A stretch of 64,000 nucleotides of DNA, taken from the NCBI RefSeq assembly GCF_024609765.1, contig NZ_JANFDG010000001.1, forward strand, positions 124,001 through 188,000. Direction: 5' to 3'. Positions 47,966 to 56,403 of this stretch are shown one piece after another; positions within the stretch are counted from its first letter, which is position 1, and the number at the start of each line of letters is the position of its first letter. Both the position numbers and the translations under genes were made by a program. The notes under the pieces are model-generated. The model was not told the DNA's origin. It made no database searches and worked only from the letters and a program-made list of their open reading frames with translations. The stretch is from Shinella pollutisoli (GTDB lineage Bacteria > Pseudomonadota > Alphaproteobacteria > Rhizobiales > Rhizobiaceae).

Positions 47966-49024
47966 CTAACGCGCGCGCGGCGGCTTGGTTCCGGCGGCGC
48001 GGCGGCGGCGGGCGTTGCGCCGGCTTTCCAGGAAGCGGAGCAGCCGCGCCTCCTCTTGCCGCAGGCCGGGCTTCGGCGGCGGCGGCCGGCGCAGCGCGGG
48101 GCGGATCGTCTCCGGCTCCCGCGCGAGCGCCAGGATGTCGGGATGGATGTAGCTCGACCGGCAGATCGCCGGCGTGTTGTGCAGCGTCTCGGCGGCATGC
48201 GTCGCCATCGCCCGGACCGTCGGCCGCTCGCCCGCCTCGATCGCCTGGCGGGCGAGCCCGAAGGCGGCGAGACTGCCGGCCCAGGTGCGGAAGGTCTTCG
48301 CCGAGACGGGCAGGCCGGAGATATCCGCCAGATAGGCGTTGAGCCGGCCGGAATCGATCGGATGCACGAGGTCGGCCTCGTCCTTCCAGACGAAGAGCTG
48401 CCGGCCGGGCAGGTCGGCGCATTGCTCGAGGAGACGCTGCAGGCGGGGATGGCGCAGGCTGCGCCGCACCCTCCTGCCGCCCTTGGCAACGAAGCGCAGC
48501 TCGATGCGCCCGTCCGAGAGCGAGACGTGGCGCTTGAGGAGCGTCGTCGCGCCGAAGGTGCGGTTCTCTTGCGCATAGACGCGGTTGCCGACGCGAAGCT
48601 GCGCCTCGTCGAGAAGCACGACGATCGCCGCCAGCATCGTCTCGGCCGCGCCCGCCGGGCCGTCGAGGTCGCGGCGCACCGCGCGCCGCAGCCGCGGCAG
48701 CGCCCGGCCGAAGGCGATGAGCTGGGCGAACTTGTCGCCGCTCTTCAGCGCGCTCCAGTCGCGGTGGTAGCGGTACTGCTTGCGGCCGCGGGAATCGTAT
48801 CCCGTCGCCTGCAGGTGGCCGTTCTCGTCGATGCAGATCCAGACGTTCTCGTAGGCCGGCGGCAGGCCGAGGGCGGCGATCCGCGCCTTCACCGCTGCGT
48901 CGCGCACAAGCGAGCCGTCCGGCAGGCGATAGCAGAAGCTCCGCCCCGTCCGGTGGCGGCGGATGCCCGGCTCGCTGTCCGAGACGTAGACGAGCCCGAC
49001 CTCATTCAGTGCGTCCTCCTGCAT
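47966..49024 (-). CDS. DNA topoisomerase IB (eukaryotic-like type)
   Basis: A 352-residue type IB topoisomerase, which nicks and swivels DNA through a 3'-phosphotyrosine. Visible catalytic blocks are K-Q-Y-R-Y-H near residue 100, the S-A-K-T-F-R-T-W-A region near residue 265, and the active-site Tyr in C-R-S-S-Y-I-H-P near residue 318. Poxvirus-like bacterial enzymes of ~350 residues share this plan. ATG 49024 is chosen because it lies 11 bases after the glgC-like stop. The C-terminal tail is Arg-rich. The gene precedes the 73-residue gene and second ku in what looks like one operon. Confidence 0.9.
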   Translation of the reverse strand: MQEDALNEVGLVYVSDSEPGIRRHRTGRSFCYRLPDGSLVRDAAVKARIAALGLPPAYENVWICIDENGHLQATGYDSRGRKQYRYHRDWSALKSGDKFAQLIAFGRALPRLRRAVRRDLDGPAGAAETMLAAIVVLLDEAQLRVGNRVYAQENRTFGATTLLKRHVSLSDGRIELRFVAKGGRRVRRSLRHPRLQRLLEQCADLPGRQLFVWKDEADLVHPIDSGRLNAYLADISGLPVSAKTFRTWAGSLAAFGLARQAIEAGERPTVRAMATHAAETLHNTPAICRSSYIHPDILALAREPETIRPALRRPPPPKPGLRQEEARLLRFLESRRNARRRRAAGTKPPRAR

Positions 49025-49035
49025 GGCACGACCGT

Positions 49036-50313
49036 TCAGCCGAGCGGCAGCCTCCCGCCGGCGGCGACCGCCGCGGCCGGGCCCGAGCGCCATCCCTGCA
49101 GGATGCGGCGCGTTTCCCGCCGCCGGTCGAGCATGCGCCGGTCGACGAGCACGACGCCGCCCGGCGTGCGGCGGAACCAGCGGGCGTCCTCCTCCGCGTC
49201 CTCACCGATCACGAGTGCGCCCGAAAGGCGCGCGTCCGGCGCGACCACGCAGTTGCAGATCCGCACCCCGCGCTCGACCACCGCGCCCGGCATCAGCACG
49301 CTGCGCAGCACGCGCGCGCCCTCGCCGAGGACGACGCGGGGGCCGACGACCGACTGCGCGACGAGGCCGGCCGGCTCGGAATCCGGGAAGACCAGCGAGC
49401 CGCCCTCGCGGCGCTCGCCCATCCAGCCGACGTGCAGCGGCCAGCCGTCGAGGTCGAGGCCGCCCTGCCCCGGACCGCGCAGCAGGTCCATGTTGGCCTC
49501 GTGCAGGGCGTCGATCGTGCCCACGTCGCGCCAGTAGCCGGGCCGCCCGCCGTCGCCCGGCGCGGCGAAGCGATGGGCGAAGGCGTTGCCGCCGGCGATC
49601 AGCCTCGGCAGCACGTCCCTACCGAAGTCGCGGCTCGAACGCGGATCGGCCGCGTCGGCCGTCAGCGCCGCCCGCAGCAGCGGCCAGTCGAAGACGTAGA
49701 TGCCCATGCTGGCGAGCGACCGGTCCGGCCGGTCGGGCAGCGTTGCGGGCGCGGCCGGCTTCTCGGCGAATTCAACGATGCGGCCCTCCCCGTCCGTGCC
49801 GAGGATGCCGAAGCCGTGCGCGAGCGACACCGGCACGACCTCCGCCGCGACGGTCACGTCGGCTCCGGAGGCGACGTGGTCGGCGAGAAGCCGCTCGTAG
49901 TCCATCTGATAGATATGGTCGGCGGCGAGCACGAGCACGTGGCGCGGCGCGCGGGCGTCGATTGCGGCGATGTTGCGATAGACGGCGTCGGCCGTGCCCC
50001 TGTAGCCGGTCTGCTCGTCGCCGCCGCTCGACAGGGTCTCGATCGAGCCGCCGTGAACGGCGAAGCGGGCGCGCCAGCGCGAGCGGACATGGCTCACCAG
50101 CCGGGCCGGACGGTACTGCGTGGCGACCAGCGCATGCCGCAGGCCCGAGTTCAACACGTTCGCCAATGCGAAGTCGATGATCCGCGAGGAGCCGGCGAAG
50201 GACACCGCGGGCTTGCACTCGTCGTCGGTCAGCTCGTGCAGTCGGGTTCCCCGCCCGCCGGCCAGAACGAAGGCAAGGCACGAGCGGGAGAGCGGCGAGG
50301 TGCTGGAGATCAT
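49036..50313 (-). CDS. GlgC-like nucleotidyltransferase (ADP-glucose pyrophosphorylase paralogue)
   Basis: A 425-residue protein. The N-terminal nucleotidyltransferase fold shows the pyrophosphorylase loop A-G-G-R-G-T-R-L-H-E-L-T near residue 17, C-K-P-A-V-S-F-A-G, and G-T-A-D-A-V-Y near residue 105. A left-handed beta-helix follows (V-G-P-R-V-V-L-G-E-G-A-R-V near residue 320). It synthesises ADP-glucose or another NDP-sugar in known relatives. Divergence from housekeeping GlgC and location next to topoisomerase IB and ku, away from glycogen genes, suggest a specialised paralogue, perhaps for stress-related glucan/trehalose. ATG 50313 has only a weak ribosome site. Confidence 0.75.
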   Translation of the reverse strand: MISSTSPLSRSCLAFVLAGGRGTRLHELTDDECKPAVSFAGSSRIIDFALANVLNSGLRHALVATQYRPARLVSHVRSRWRARFAVHGGSIETLSSGGDEQTGYRGTADAVYRNIAAIDARAPRHVLVLAADHIYQMDYERLLADHVASGADVTVAAEVVPVSLAHGFGILGTDGEGRIVEFAEKPAAPATLPDRPDRSLASMGIYVFDWPLLRAALTADAADPRSSRDFGRDVLPRLIAGGNAFAHRFAAPGDGGRPGYWRDVGTIDALHEANMDLLRGPGQGGLDLDGWPLHVGWMGERREGGSLVFPDSEPAGLVAQSVVGPRVVLGEGARVLRSVLMPGAVVERGVRICNCVVAPDARLSGALVIGEDAEEDARWFRRTPGGVVLVDRRMLDRRRETRRILQGWRSGPAAAVAAGGRLPLG

Positions 50314-50453
50314 GGAGGGAATATCCTGTGGCGGCGCGCGATGATGGCAATGAACGCGCCGGGCGGCGGAAAGTTCCCCGGCGGGCCCTTGCCGGCGGCG
50401 GAATCCGGCCAATATCACTCCCGTCCCGACGAATTGCCCGAAGGAGACCGGCG

Positions 50454-50750
50454 ATGGCCGAAAGCAAGAAGAAATGGTCCCAGGACGTCACCGAGAACAG
50501 CGATGCGATGGACCTCGAGGAGGGCGTCTTCAAGCAGCGCAGCGCCAGGAAGATCGCCCAGTCGCTGCGGCGCTCGGCCGAGGCGAGCGACCGGCGCAAG
50601 TCGAGCCCGTTCCAGTCGGCCATGTCCATGCTCACCTTCTACATCAACCGCGCCGGCGACCAGCTTTCCGACAGCCGCCGCGCGACGCTGGAGAAGGCCA
50701 AGGACGAGCTGCGCAAGGATTTCGACAAGGCGCCGAAATCGGACGGATGA
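50454..50750 (+). CDS. DUF3175-family protein
   Basis: A 98-residue protein matching the DUF3175 family: K-K-K-W-S-Q-D-V-T-E-N-S-D-A-M-D-L-E-E-G-type start (residues ~5-24), S-A-R-K-I-A-Q-S-L-R-R-S-A-E-A-S near residue 33, and F-Y-I-N-R-A-G-D near residue 61. GAAGGAGA lies 8 bases before ATG. It is divergent from the glgC-like gene and is followed by a cupin gene 7 bases on. The family is uncharacterised; members are common beside Ku/LigD and stress genes in soil alpha- and betaproteobacteria as far as I recall. Confidence 0.8.
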   Translation: MAESKKKWSQDVTENSDAMDLEEGVFKQRSARKIAQSLRRSAEASDRRKSSPFQSAMSMLTFYINRAGDQLSDSRRATLEKAKDELRKDFDKAPKSDG

Positions 50751-50757
50751 GGAGCGC

Positions 50758-51276
50758 ATGACCGAGCCGGAGACGCTCGTCTTTTCCGCCAGCGAATGGG
50801 TGCCCAACCACCCGTTCCTGCCGGTGCTCGCCTATCGCGCGGTCTTCCCGCCGGAAGAGGACGACCGGGCGGCGGCGTTCGAGCGGCGGTTCGGCGCGGC
50901 CGGATGGCGCGGGCTCTGGCGCAACGGCGTCTTCGCCTACCAGCACTATCATTCCGGCGCGCACGAGGTGCTGGGCATTGCCGGGGGAGAGGCCGAGCTC
51001 CTGATCGGCGGACCGACGGGCGCCCGCCTTTCGGTCCGGGCCGGCGATTGCCTCGTGCTTCCCGCCGGCACCGGCCACCGGCGGCTGTCGGCCAGCGGCG
51101 ATTTCCTCGTCGTCGGCGGCTATCCGCCCGGCCAGCACGCCGACATCCTCACGACCGAGGCGACGATCGACCAGCTGGCGGCCATAGAGGCCCTGCCGGT
51201 TCCGGAGAGCGATCCCCTCTACGGCGCGGACGGGCCGCTCGTGACGATCTGGCGGCGCGCCGCGGCCCGGGCCTGA
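50758..51276 (+). CDS. Small cupin-domain protein (YjlB-like)
   Basis: A 172-residue cupin. H-Y-H-S-G-A-H-E-V-L-G near residue 61 and G-D-C-L-V-L-P-A-G-T-G-H-R near residue 95 are the paired metal-ligand motifs of the double-stranded beta-helix. It resembles YjlB-like proteins. AGGAGC lies before ATG 50758, 7 bases after the DUF3175 stop, so the two are co-transcribed. Metal-bound enzyme or sensor activity is unknown. It converges with the BON-domain gene, sharing no bases. Confidence 0.75.
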   Translation: MTEPETLVFSASEWVPNHPFLPVLAYRAVFPPEEDDRAAAFERRFGAAGWRGLWRNGVFAYQHYHSGAHEVLGIAGGEAELLIGGPTGARLSVRAGDCLVLPAGTGHRRLSASGDFLVVGGYPPGQHADILTTEATIDQLAAIEALPVPESDPLYGADGPLVTIWRRAAARA

Positions 51277-51771
51277 CTATTCGTCGGCATCGCGCGGCAT
51301 GTGGCTGTCGACGCCGCGCGACGACAGGCCGTCCGCACGCACGTCGCGCACGCCCGCCATGGCGCGGACGAGCGCGATCAGGTGGCCGCGGTCCTCGTCG
51401 CTATCGACCGACCCTTCGATATGGGCGACGCCGTGGCGGACGGCGATCTCCAGCGAGGCCATGTCGATGCGTCCGTCCTCCTCCAGCCGCTCGGTGATAC
51501 GGTTCTCCAGGTCGTCGTCGGCGATGGTGTCCTCCGTGCCGTCGGAGAAGGGCAGCGGCGCGCCGTGGATCTCCTGCGCATCCGGGTCGCCGGAAATGTC
51601 GACGCCCTCGTTCTCGATCTCCTCGAAGTTCGCCGCCGTCGTGCCGTAGGGGGCGTTGCGCCGGGCCTTGGGATCCTCGTCCTGGTCCGCATAGGGCCAG
51701 CCGTCGCGGATATCGCGCTGCTCGTAGTCGCGGAAATCCTCCTCGCGGGAGGTGTTCTTCGGGTCGCTCAT
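51277..51771 (-). CDS. BON-domain protein
   Basis: A 164-residue protein. The N-terminal ~85 residues are highly charged and disordered (Asp, Glu, Arg). Residues ~88-150 form a BON domain (I-T-E-R-L-E-E-D-G-R-I-D, I-A-V-R-H-G-V-A-H-I-E-G-S-V-D, then V-R-A-M-A-G-V-R-D-V). BON modules associate with membranes or osmotic-stress proteins. No signal peptide is visible, so it may be cytoplasmic. It stands alone downstream of the cupin gene (convergent), in the stress-related region. Confidence 0.8.
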   Translation of the reverse strand: MSDPKNTSREEDFRDYEQRDIRDGWPYADQDEDPKARRNAPYGTTAANFEEIENEGVDISGDPDAQEIHGAPLPFSDGTEDTIADDDLENRITERLEEDGRIDMASLEIAVRHGVAHIEGSVDSDEDRGHLIALVRAMAGVRDVRADGLSSRGVDSHMPRDADE

Positions 51772-51858
51772 GGCTTTTCTCCTCGGGGCCCGCCGCCCAG
51801 AGGGCGACGCCTGCCGAAGAAACCGGAGAGGCGGCGCCTTTGTTCCGCCGGCGTCTCC

Positions 51859-52746
51859 TCAGCCCGCCTGTGGCCCCCGCAGCATCTCGACGATGGCCGA
51901 GAAGTCGCGCGCACCGTGGCCCTGCTTCTCGAACAGGCCGTAGAGCTGCGCCGCCTCCGCGCCGAGCGGCGTGGCAGCACCCGTGGCAAGCGCCGCCTCC
52001 TGCGCGAGCAGCAGGTCCTTCAGCATCAGCGCCGCGGCGAAGCCGGGCCTGTAGCCGTTGTTGGCGGGCGAAGCCGGAACCGGGCCGGGGACCGGGCAAT
52101 AGGACGTGAGCGACCAGCATTGGCCTGAGGAGGTGGAAGCGACGTCGAAGAGCGCCTGGTGCGACAGCCCGAGCTTCTCGCCCAGCGCAAAGGCCTCGCA
52201 GACGCCGATCATCGAGATGCCGAGGATCATGTTGTTGCAGATCTTCGCGGCCTGCCCGGCGCCGGGGCCGCCGCAATGCACGCTCTTGCGGCCCATGGCG
52301 GCGAGAATCGGCTCCGCCTGCCGGAAGGCCGCCTGCGAGCCGCCGGCCATGAAGGTGAGCGTGGCGGCGGCCGCGCCCCCGGTGCCGCCGGAGACCGGCG
52401 CGTCGAGCGACGGGCAGCCGCGCGCGGCGGCGAGCGCATGCGCCTTGCGCGCGCTCTCGACATCGATGGTCGAGCTGTCGATCATCAGCGTGCCGTCCGC
52501 GACGAGGCCGCAGAGCTCCTGCCAGACGGAGAGCACATGCGCCCCCTTCGGCAGCATGGTGACGACGCACGCGGCCCCCTCGACCGCCTCTGCGAGCGTC
52601 GCCGCCGCGACGACGCCGGTCGCGGCGGCGGCCGCCCGCGAGGCTTCGGACAGGTCGAAGCCCGCGACGGCGTGGCCCGCCTTCACCAGATTGGCCGCCA
52701 TCGGGCCGCCCATGTTGCCGAGGCCCACGAATGCGATCGTCGTCAT
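51859..52746 (-). CDS. mmsB: 3-hydroxyisobutyrate dehydrogenase
   Basis: A 295-residue NAD enzyme converting 3-hydroxyisobutyrate to methylmalonate semialdehyde in valine degradation. The dinucleotide motif F-V-G-L-G-N-M-G-G-P-M is near residue 5, D-A-P-V-S-G-G-T-G-G near residue 117 and the catalytic G-A-G-Q-A-A-K-I-C-N-N near residue 165 with Lys. Length matches MmsB. It begins one base after the hydroxyisobutyryl-CoA hydrolase-like gene stop in the same operon, which fixes its pathway better than the paralogue near 12 kb. Confidence 0.9.
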   Translation of the reverse strand: MTTIAFVGLGNMGGPMAANLVKAGHAVAGFDLSEASRAAAAATGVVAAATLAEAVEGAACVVTMLPKGAHVLSVWQELCGLVADGTLMIDSSTIDVESARKAHALAAARGCPSLDAPVSGGTGGAAAATLTFMAGGSQAAFRQAEPILAAMGRKSVHCGGPGAGQAAKICNNMILGISMIGVCEAFALGEKLGLSHQALFDVASTSSGQCWSLTSYCPVPGPVPASPANNGYRPGFAAALMLKDLLLAQEAALATGAATPLGAEAAQLYGLFEKQGHGARDFSAIVEMLRGPQAG

Positions 52747-52747
52747 G

Positions 52748-53809
52748 TCATCCTCCTTGCGGAAAAAGGCTGCCGCCGCCCGCGAAATAGGCGTCGACCG
52801 CCGCGTCGCTCACCGCGTCGAGGGTGGCCGGCGACCATTTCGGGGCGCGGTCCTTGTCGATCAGCGCGGCGCGCACGCCCTCGTAGAAATCGTGCTGCGT
52901 CAGGAGATGGACGGCGGCGGCGAACTCGCGGTCGAGGCATTCCTCCAGGCCGGCGCTGTCGCGGCCGAGCCGCAGCAGCCTCAGCGTGAGCTTGAGGCTC
53001 GTCGGCGAGCGGCGGCCGATCGTGGCGAGCGCCTCGGCGGCGAAGGGGTCGGCTTCCGCCGCAAGCGCCGTCAGGATCTCCGCCACGCTGTCGAAGCGGA
53101 ACGTGCGGTCGACCAGCGCGGCGTTCCGGGCGAGCACGCCGCCTTCGACCGGCACTGCGAACCGCGCGGCCGTCTCGACGGCGCGATCCTGCCCCGCATC
53201 CGGCGGCAGGCCCGCCAGCGCCGCCACCAGTTCGCCGAGCCGGGCGGACGGCACCAGAAGGTCTGCAAGGCCCGCGTGGATCGCGTCCGCCGCCCCGATC
53301 TCGCTGCCGGCAAGCCCCATCCAGGTGCCCGCCTCGCCGGGCGCGCGCGGCAGAAGCCAGGTCGCGCCGACATCCGGGAAGTAGCCGATGCCGGTCTCCG
53401 GCATGGCGAGGCGTGTGCGCTCGGTGACGATGCGCAGGCTGCCGTGCGCGGAAAGACCGACGCCGCCGCCCATGGTGATGCCGTCCATCAGCGCGACATA
53501 GGGTTTCGGGTAGCGGGCGATGAGCGCGTTGAGCGGGAACTCCTCGCGCCAGAAGCGCGTCGCCTCCGGGTCGCCCCGCCGGCCGAGGTCGTGGACGATG
53601 CGCACGTCGCCGCCCGCGCAGAGGCCGCGCTCGCCCTCCCCCGTCAGCACGACGCAGGAGATGGAGGCGTCCGTCGCATGGCGGACGAGCGCGGCCTTCA
53701 TCGCGCGCACCATCGGCAGGGTCAGGCTGTTCAGCGCGCGCGGCCGGTCGAGGCGGACGATCGCCGCCGATCCCTGCCGTTCGAAGCGGACGTGCTCTGC
53801 GTCCTCCAT
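52748..53809 (-). CDS. Enoyl-CoA hydratase/3-hydroxyisobutyryl-CoA hydrolase
   Basis: A 353-residue crotonase-fold protein. The oxyanion segments are G-L-C-A-G-G-D-V-R near residue 63 and D-G-I-T-M-G-G-G-V-G-L near residue 113; the catalytic region P-E-T-G-I-G-Y-F-P-D-V-G is near residue 138. The longer C terminus (~350 residues, not ~260) and that P-D-V-G block distinguish 3-hydroxyisobutyryl-CoA hydrolase from plain hydratases. It frees 3-hydroxyisobutyrate for MmsB, the next gene. It ends the transporter/valine operon's enzyme pair and starts 5 bases after the LivM gene stop. Confidence 0.85.
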   Translation of the reverse strand: MEDAEHVRFERQGSAAIVRLDRPRALNSLTLPMVRAMKAALVRHATDASISCVVLTGEGERGLCAGGDVRIVHDLGRRGDPEATRFWREEFPLNALIARYPKPYVALMDGITMGGGVGLSAHGSLRIVTERTRLAMPETGIGYFPDVGATWLLPRAPGEAGTWMGLAGSEIGAADAIHAGLADLLVPSARLGELVAALAGLPPDAGQDRAVETAARFAVPVEGGVLARNAALVDRTFRFDSVAEILTALAAEADPFAAEALATIGRRSPTSLKLTLRLLRLGRDSAGLEECLDREFAAAVHLLTQHDFYEGVRAALIDKDRAPKWSPATLDAVSDAAVDAYFAGGGSLFPQGG

Positions 53810-53814
53810 CGCGG

Positions 53815-54816
53815 TTACCGCCGGTAGGCGAAGCCTAGCCGCCGACCGAGCCGCGAGGCATAGAACTCGCCGACGAGGCCGCGCCGGAAGAGCAGCACGC
53901 AGGCCATGAAGACGACGCCCGTGACGATCGTGACGGGGAAGTCGGAGGTCGCGAGGTAGTGCTGCAGCGTCACGACGAGGCCGGCGCCGAAGACCGGGCC
54001 GATCAGCGTGCCGATGCCGCCGAGCAGCGTCATCAGGATCACCTCGCCCGACATCTGCCAGGTGACGTCGGTCAGCGTCGCGAACTGGAAGACCAGCGCC
54101 TTGGTGCCGCCGGCAAGCCCCGCCAGCGCCGCCGACATGACGAAGGCGCCGAGCTTGTAATATTGCACCGAATAGCCGAGCGAGACGGCACGCTGCTCGT
54201 TCTCGCGGATCGACTTCAGGATCATGCCGAAGGGCGAGTTGACGAAGCGCCAGATGACGAGGAGCCCGACCAGGAAGACGGCGAGCGTGAAATAATACAT
54301 GTTGGTGGAGGTCGACAGGTCGAGGAGGCCAAGGAAATGGCCGCGCGGCACGCCCTGGATGCCGTCCTCGCCCTTGGTGAACTCCGCCTGCAGGCAGAAG
54401 AAATAGAACATCTGCGCGAGCGCCAGCGTGATCATCGCGAAGTAGATGCCCTGCCGGCGGATGGCGAAGAAGCCGATGACGAGGCCGAGGAGTGCGGCGC
54501 CGAGGACGCCGACGAGGATGCCGAGCTCCGGCGTCAGGTGCCATTCCTTGACCGCATGCGCCGTGAAATAGGCGGCGCCCCCGAAGAAGGCGGCATGGCC
54601 GAAGGAGAGCAGGCCCGTATAGCCGATCAGCAGGTTGAAGGCGCAGGCGAAGAGCGCGAAGCAGAGCAGCTTCATCAGGAAGACGGGGTAGAGGAAGAGC
54701 GGCGCCACGGCGAGCGCGGCGAGCCCCGCCAGCAGGAAGCCGATGCGGATCGACTGCGCCGTGGCACTCCGCTCGCCGCTTGCCGTCGTTTCGACCATGT
54801 CCGCCATGTCAGGCAT
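53815..54816 (-). CDS. livM: Branched-chain amino acid ABC permease LivM-type
   Basis: A 333-residue permease with about ten transmembrane helices. Signature blocks are L-L-S-F-G-H-A-A-F-F-G near residue 69, R-R-Q-G-I-Y-F-A-M-I-T-L-A near residue 120 and G-G-I-G-T-L-I-G-P-V near residue 265. The N terminus is Met/Asp/Ala-rich and cytoplasmic. It pairs with LivH. Its start overlaps the LivH stop by 8 bases. It probably imports valine/leucine/isoleucine given the downstream valine enzymes. Confidence 0.9.
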   Translation of the reverse strand: MPDMADMVETTASGERSATAQSIRIGFLLAGLAALAVAPLFLYPVFLMKLLCFALFACAFNLLIGYTGLLSFGHAAFFGGAAYFTAHAVKEWHLTPELGILVGVLGAALLGLVIGFFAIRRQGIYFAMITLALAQMFYFFCLQAEFTKGEDGIQGVPRGHFLGLLDLSTSTNMYYFTLAVFLVGLLVIWRFVNSPFGMILKSIRENEQRAVSLGYSVQYYKLGAFVMSAALAGLAGGTKALVFQFATLTDVTWQMSGEVILMTLLGGIGTLIGPVFGAGLVVTLQHYLATSDFPVTIVTGVVFMACVLLFRRGLVGEFYASRLGRRLGFAYRR

Positions 54817-55696
54817 CCTTTCCGAAGAGGCCGGCCGGCCGCAGCAGGAGCACGATGGCCATGATGACGAAGATGACGATGTTGGACGCCTCCGGGTAGA
54901 ACACCTTGGTCAGGCCCTCGGCGATGCCGAGCATGTAGCCGGTGACGATGGCGCCGAGGATCGAGCCCATGCCGCCGACCACCACCACCGCGAAGACGAC
55001 GATGATGAGGTTGGTGCCCATCAGCGGCGAGACCTGGTAGATCGGCGCGGCGAGCACGCCGGCGAAGGCGGCGAGTGCCGCGCCGAAGCCGTAGGTGAGC
55101 GTGAGTAGGAGCGGCACGTTGATGCCGAAGGCCTGCACGAGCACGGTGTTCTCGGTCGCGGCGCGCAGGTACGCGCCGAGCTTGGTCTTCTCGATCAGCA
55201 GCCAGGTGCCGAGGCAGGTGACGAGCGAGACGGCGACCACCCAGCCGCGGTAGTTCGGCAGGAACATGAAGCCGAGATTGGTGCCGCCGGAAAGCGCCGG
55301 CGGCACCGAATAGGGCTGGCCGGCCGCGCCGTAGAGATAGCGGAACGTGCCCTCGATCGTCAGCGCCAGGCCGAAGGTGAAGAGCAGGCCGTAGAGCGGA
55401 TCGAGATCGTAGAGCCGGCTCAGCATGGTGCGCTCGACCAGCGCGCCGAACAGGCCGACGACGAGCGGCGCGATCGCCAGCGCCAGCCAGTAGTCGACGC
55501 CGAGATATTGCAGGAGCAGCAGCGCGACGAAGGCGCCGAGCATGTATTGCGCGCCGTGGGCGAAGTTGATCACGCGGAGCAGGCCGAAGATGACGGCGAG
55601 CCCCAGGCTCAGCATCGCGTAGAACGAGCCGTTGATGAGGCCGATCAGCAGCTGGCCGAGGAAGGCGGCGAGCGGAATGCCGAAGATCGTCGTCAT
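54809..55696 (-). CDS. livH: Branched-chain amino acid ABC permease LivH-type
   Basis: A 295-residue permease with eight or more transmembrane helices. Conserved blocks are N-G-S-F-Y-A-M-L-S-L-G-L-A-V-I-F-G near residue 22, N-F-A-H-G-A-Q-Y-M near residue 43 and V-V-V-G-G-M-G-S-I near residue 237. It forms the channel with LivM. The gene starts 4 bases after the LivF stop and overlaps livM. Confidence 0.9.
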   Translation of the reverse strand: MTTIFGIPLAAFLGQLLIGLINGSFYAMLSLGLAVIFGLLRVINFAHGAQYMLGAFVALLLLQYLGVDYWLALAIAPLVVGLFGALVERTMLSRLYDLDPLYGLLFTFGLALTIEGTFRYLYGAAGQPYSVPPALSGGTNLGFMFLPNYRGWVVAVSLVTCLGTWLLIEKTKLGAYLRAATENTVLVQAFGINVPLLLTLTYGFGAALAAFAGVLAAPIYQVSPLMGTNLIIVVFAVVVVGGMGSILGAIVTGYMLGIAEGLTKVFYPEASNIVIFVIMAIVLLLRPAGLFGKDA

Positions 55697-55700
55697 GGCG

Positions 55701-56402
55701 TCACACTCCCAGCACCTTGTTGAGCGTCGTCATGCGGTCCGGCAGCTCCGCGACCGGGAAATCCGCCACCATCCGGCCGTGCTCCATCAGGTAGAAGCGG
55801 TCGGCGATGCGGCTGGCGAAACGGAAGTTCTGCTCGACGAGCAGGATCGTCATGCCGCGCGCCTTGAGCTTCTGCAGCACCTCGCCGATGCGCTGGACGA
55901 TGACCGGGGCAAGACCCTCGGTCGGCTCGTCGAGAATCAGGAGGCGCACGCCGGTGCGGAGGATGCGCGCCATGGCCAACATCTGCTGCTCGCCGCCGGA
56001 GAGCTTGGTGCCCTGGCTCGCGCGCCGTTCGAGGAGGTTGGGGAAGAGGTCGTAGATCTCCTCCAGCGGCATGCCGCCGTCGGCCACCACCGGCGGCAGG
56101 GTGAGGTTCTCCTCCACCGTCAGGCTCGCGAAGATGCCGCGCTCCTCCGGCACGAAGCCGATGCCGGCATGGGCGGTGCGGTGGAGCGGCACCGAGAGCA
56201 TGTCGCGGCCGGCGAAGCGGATCTCGCCCTTGCGCGCGCGGATGATGCCCATGATGGTGCGCAGCGTCGTCGTCTTGCCGACGCCATTGCGGCCGAGGAT
56301 GGTGATCGTCTCGCCCTCGCCGACCGTCATGTCGACGCCGTGCAGGACGTGGCTTTCGCCGTACCAGGCATGGAGGTCGGCGACCTGAAGAAGCGCTCCC
56401 AT
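55701..56402 (-). CDS. livF: Branched-chain amino acid ABC ATPase LivF-type
   Basis: A 233-residue ATPase. Walker A is G-R-N-G-V-G-K-T-T near residue 37, signature L-S-G-G-E-Q-Q-M-L-A near residue 132 and Walker B L-L-I-L-D-E-P-T-E-G near residue 152. The short length and T-E-G-L-A-P block mark LivF rather than LivG. It works with LivG in the paired ATPase dimer. It starts one base after the livG gene stop. Confidence 0.9.
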   Translation of the reverse strand: MGALLQVADLHAWYGESHVLHGVDMTVGEGETITILGRNGVGKTTTLRTIMGIIRARKGEIRFAGRDMLSVPLHRTAHAGIGFVPEERGIFASLTVEENLTLPPVVADGGMPLEEIYDLFPNLLERRASQGTKLSGGEQQMLAMARILRTGVRLLILDEPTEGLAPVIVQRIGEVLQKLKARGMTILLVEQNFRFASRIADRFYLMEHGRMVADFPVAELPDRMTTLNKVLGV

Positions 56403-56403
56403 G

